A stretch of DNA of 64,000 bases from Magnolia sinica (taxonomy: Eukaryota; Streptophyta; Magnoliopsida; Magnoliales; Magnoliaceae), in NCBI RefSeq assembly GCF_029962835.1, contig NC_080584.1:81248862-81312861 (forward strand). The letters run 5' to 3'. Shown here piece by piece: positions 62,541-64,000 of the stretch (its first letter is position 1; each line of letters starts with the position of its first letter). A program made the position numbers and the translations under genes. Under the pieces are notes generated by a model. The model was not told the origin of the DNA and ran no database searches. It was given only the letters and a program-made list of their open reading frames with translations.

Positions 62541-62559
62541 GGTGAGCAACTTACACCAT

Positions 62560-62965
62560 ACATCTATTTTTTAGAGACCATTTTACAGTGTTATCCAAAC
62601 GAATCATAACGAGAGATCATCTGGGCCATACCACAAATAACCGTGGAGATAATGGTTCTCACTGTTAAACTAATCACAGGGCCCACCAGAAATTTTATTC
62701 TCCATCCAATCTGATCATAAGCTCACAAAGACCTGGATTAAGGGGGAAAACAAATATCATAATGATCCAAAAGCCTTTGTGACCCACAAGGGGTTTCAAT
62801 GGTGGACGTTCAATCTCCACTGTTTTCTGCAGTGTGGTCAACCTGATCACTAGGTCTAACTTATATATATATATTAGTCTCAAGCCGCACATTGATGCCA
62901 CCGTTTAGATGGACGGATAAATAAAACGCATACATCTATGGTGTGTCCCACCCGTCCATCGCACT
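62560..62965. repeat. Palindromic MITE copy, diverged
   Basis: 'acatctattttttagagacc', 'caatggtggacgttcaatct', 'cagtgtggtcaacctgatc' and 'aaaacgcatacatc' follow the family order. Confidence 0.65.
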
Positions 62966-64000
62966 GGACAGGTGTGGCAAAAACCCACGCATCACGGTGG
63001 CCCCACGTCCACGCACCAATGGATGGTAGAGATACAACACAACATCATGGTGGGGCCGTACCTGGCATGCCATACCTACCAGTCAGCGCTGTCAGTGCCC
63101 AGCGTCCCTAGACGCTGGACGGATGGCTGATGGTGGGCCCCACATGTATGCACGGTTTGGATGGAAAACATATACATGAAGGTGGGGTCCACGTCCTCCA
63201 ACGGACGAATGATTTAGATGTAGCACATACATCATGGAAGGGCCCACCAGAGATTTGAATCTGCTTTAATTTTTGTCTCAAGCATTAAGAAGAGCTCGCC
63301 ATTAGGTGGACGGTTTGGATGTAACACATAAATCACATGGTGGGGCCCACACTGCAGCGTCCAACTGCTGGACTGCTGGGCTGCTGGCCCAGCGTCTAGC
63401 AGATGGACGGCTCAGATACATATATCAAGATGGGCCACAGACCTGCTGAGTATAGCAGCTATATGCTAGCTACCATATACATCTATGTATATATATTACA
63501 CACATATATATAAATAAAATATATTATAATATTATATTAAAATGAGGGAGTCCAGCGTCCAGACTCTCTGGATGCTCTGGACTGGATTGACGGTGTGGAT
63601 TTAAACCCCGTACACATACGTGGACCCCACCCTCACACGAGCCACACGTGTGAGGTGGCCACGTCCATGGAAAACAGACGGAAGGTGTGGAAATACACAT
63701 ACATCACGCTGGAGGGCCACAGCACCGTCCAGAGTGGTGTCCAGTACCGTCCAAATCTGTGGACGGTGTGGATCTCTCACGTACACCAAGGTGGGCTCCA
63801 CCATGATGGATGCCCACATCTCCACCACACATCAGGTGAGCCATCAAACAACCAAAGAAGAGAGAGAGAGATCAGCGGTAAGGGAGGGACCCCGCCACTA
63901 TGGGCCCTCCCTATATAATACATACAGTAAGATGGGTCCCACATATGTGGGCCCTCAAATCATCAAATCCAAGCAAAATTTATAAATCTAATAATAGAAA
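62966..64000. other. Repeat-like DNA rich in GTGGGGCCCAC and CAGCGTCCA words
   Basis: Multiple scattered copies of 'gtggggcccac', 'catacatca' and 'gcgtccag' or 'gctggac' in both directions, with an AT-rich (TATA) patch at 63470-63540. It resembles the interior of an LTR or a cluster of MITE ends. I could not define boundaries, and overlapping ORFs at 63595-63985 lack any domain. Confidence 0.45.

Larger units (their letters stand above)
56587..62555 (-). mobile_element. Candidate outer solo LTR containing solo LTR copy 3
   Basis: It starts TGTCACGCCCCG at 56587 after CCATAC (56581-56586). A matching TTACA followed by CCATAC occurs at 62555/62556-62561. If real, this is a ~3.0 kb solo LTR with a 6 bp target duplication, holding the AATCGG and GGGCCT minisatellites and interrupted by the LTR at 57553-60538. 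The right end rests on a 6-base match only. Confidence 0.35.

Overview
This window looks like repeat-dominated nuclear DNA from a flowering plant. The evidence is plant L1-type LINE and Ty1/copia coding remnants, CACTA transposons, long LTRs, and many copies of a palindromic element ending in GTGGGGCCCACCATGATG-like sequence. A magnoliid or other early-diverging angiosperm is my guess, because I associate that palindrome with such genomes; I could not test it. There is no convincing intact protein-coding gene, no tRNA or rRNA, and no CRISPR array. The best gene-like ORF is a small RNase H-fold protein near the left end (1257-1775).

Layout. 1-4985: unclassified DNA, the RNase H-like ORF, MITE fragments and a ~34 bp minisatellite (3065-3935). 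4989-21187: CACTA element A (16.2 kb, TSD TCT). 21191-22189: flanking DNA with a MITE. 22190-22728 and 48096-48519: two halves of one minus-strand Copia polyprotein remnant. They are split by a plus-strand LINE (22729-48078, 17 bp TSD). The LINE is itself split by a 3.5 kb solo LTR (23666-27165, TSD AATCC) and by CACTA element B (29251-45364, TSD AGA). 48520-60973: a tandem duplication of a ~6.23 kb block, each copy holding two MITEs and the same solo LTR with the same TSD (CAACT). 61175-62540: two minisatellites. 62560-64000: MITE-like and other repeat DNA.

The most striking objects are the two CACTA elements. They share nearly identical ends, subterminal arrays of the GACGGTC/GACCGTC dyad, an AT-rich array at one end, and a ~5 kb telomere-like TTTAGG array next to a ~160 bp repeat at the other. 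They lie in opposite orientation and carry different cargo. A holds two exons of a DNA-3-methyladenine glycosylase I (Tag-type) gene. B holds an SRP54 GTPase-domain exon and a MYND-finger exon of a SMYD4-like SET protein. I see no transposase in either, so they look like non-autonomous, gene-capturing (Pack-CACTA-like) elements built on one chassis.

The nesting gives a relative history: Copia first, then the LINE, then the solo LTR's parent and CACTA B in unknown order. In the right part, LTR insertion came first and the 6.2 kb duplication followed, because both copies share one TSD.
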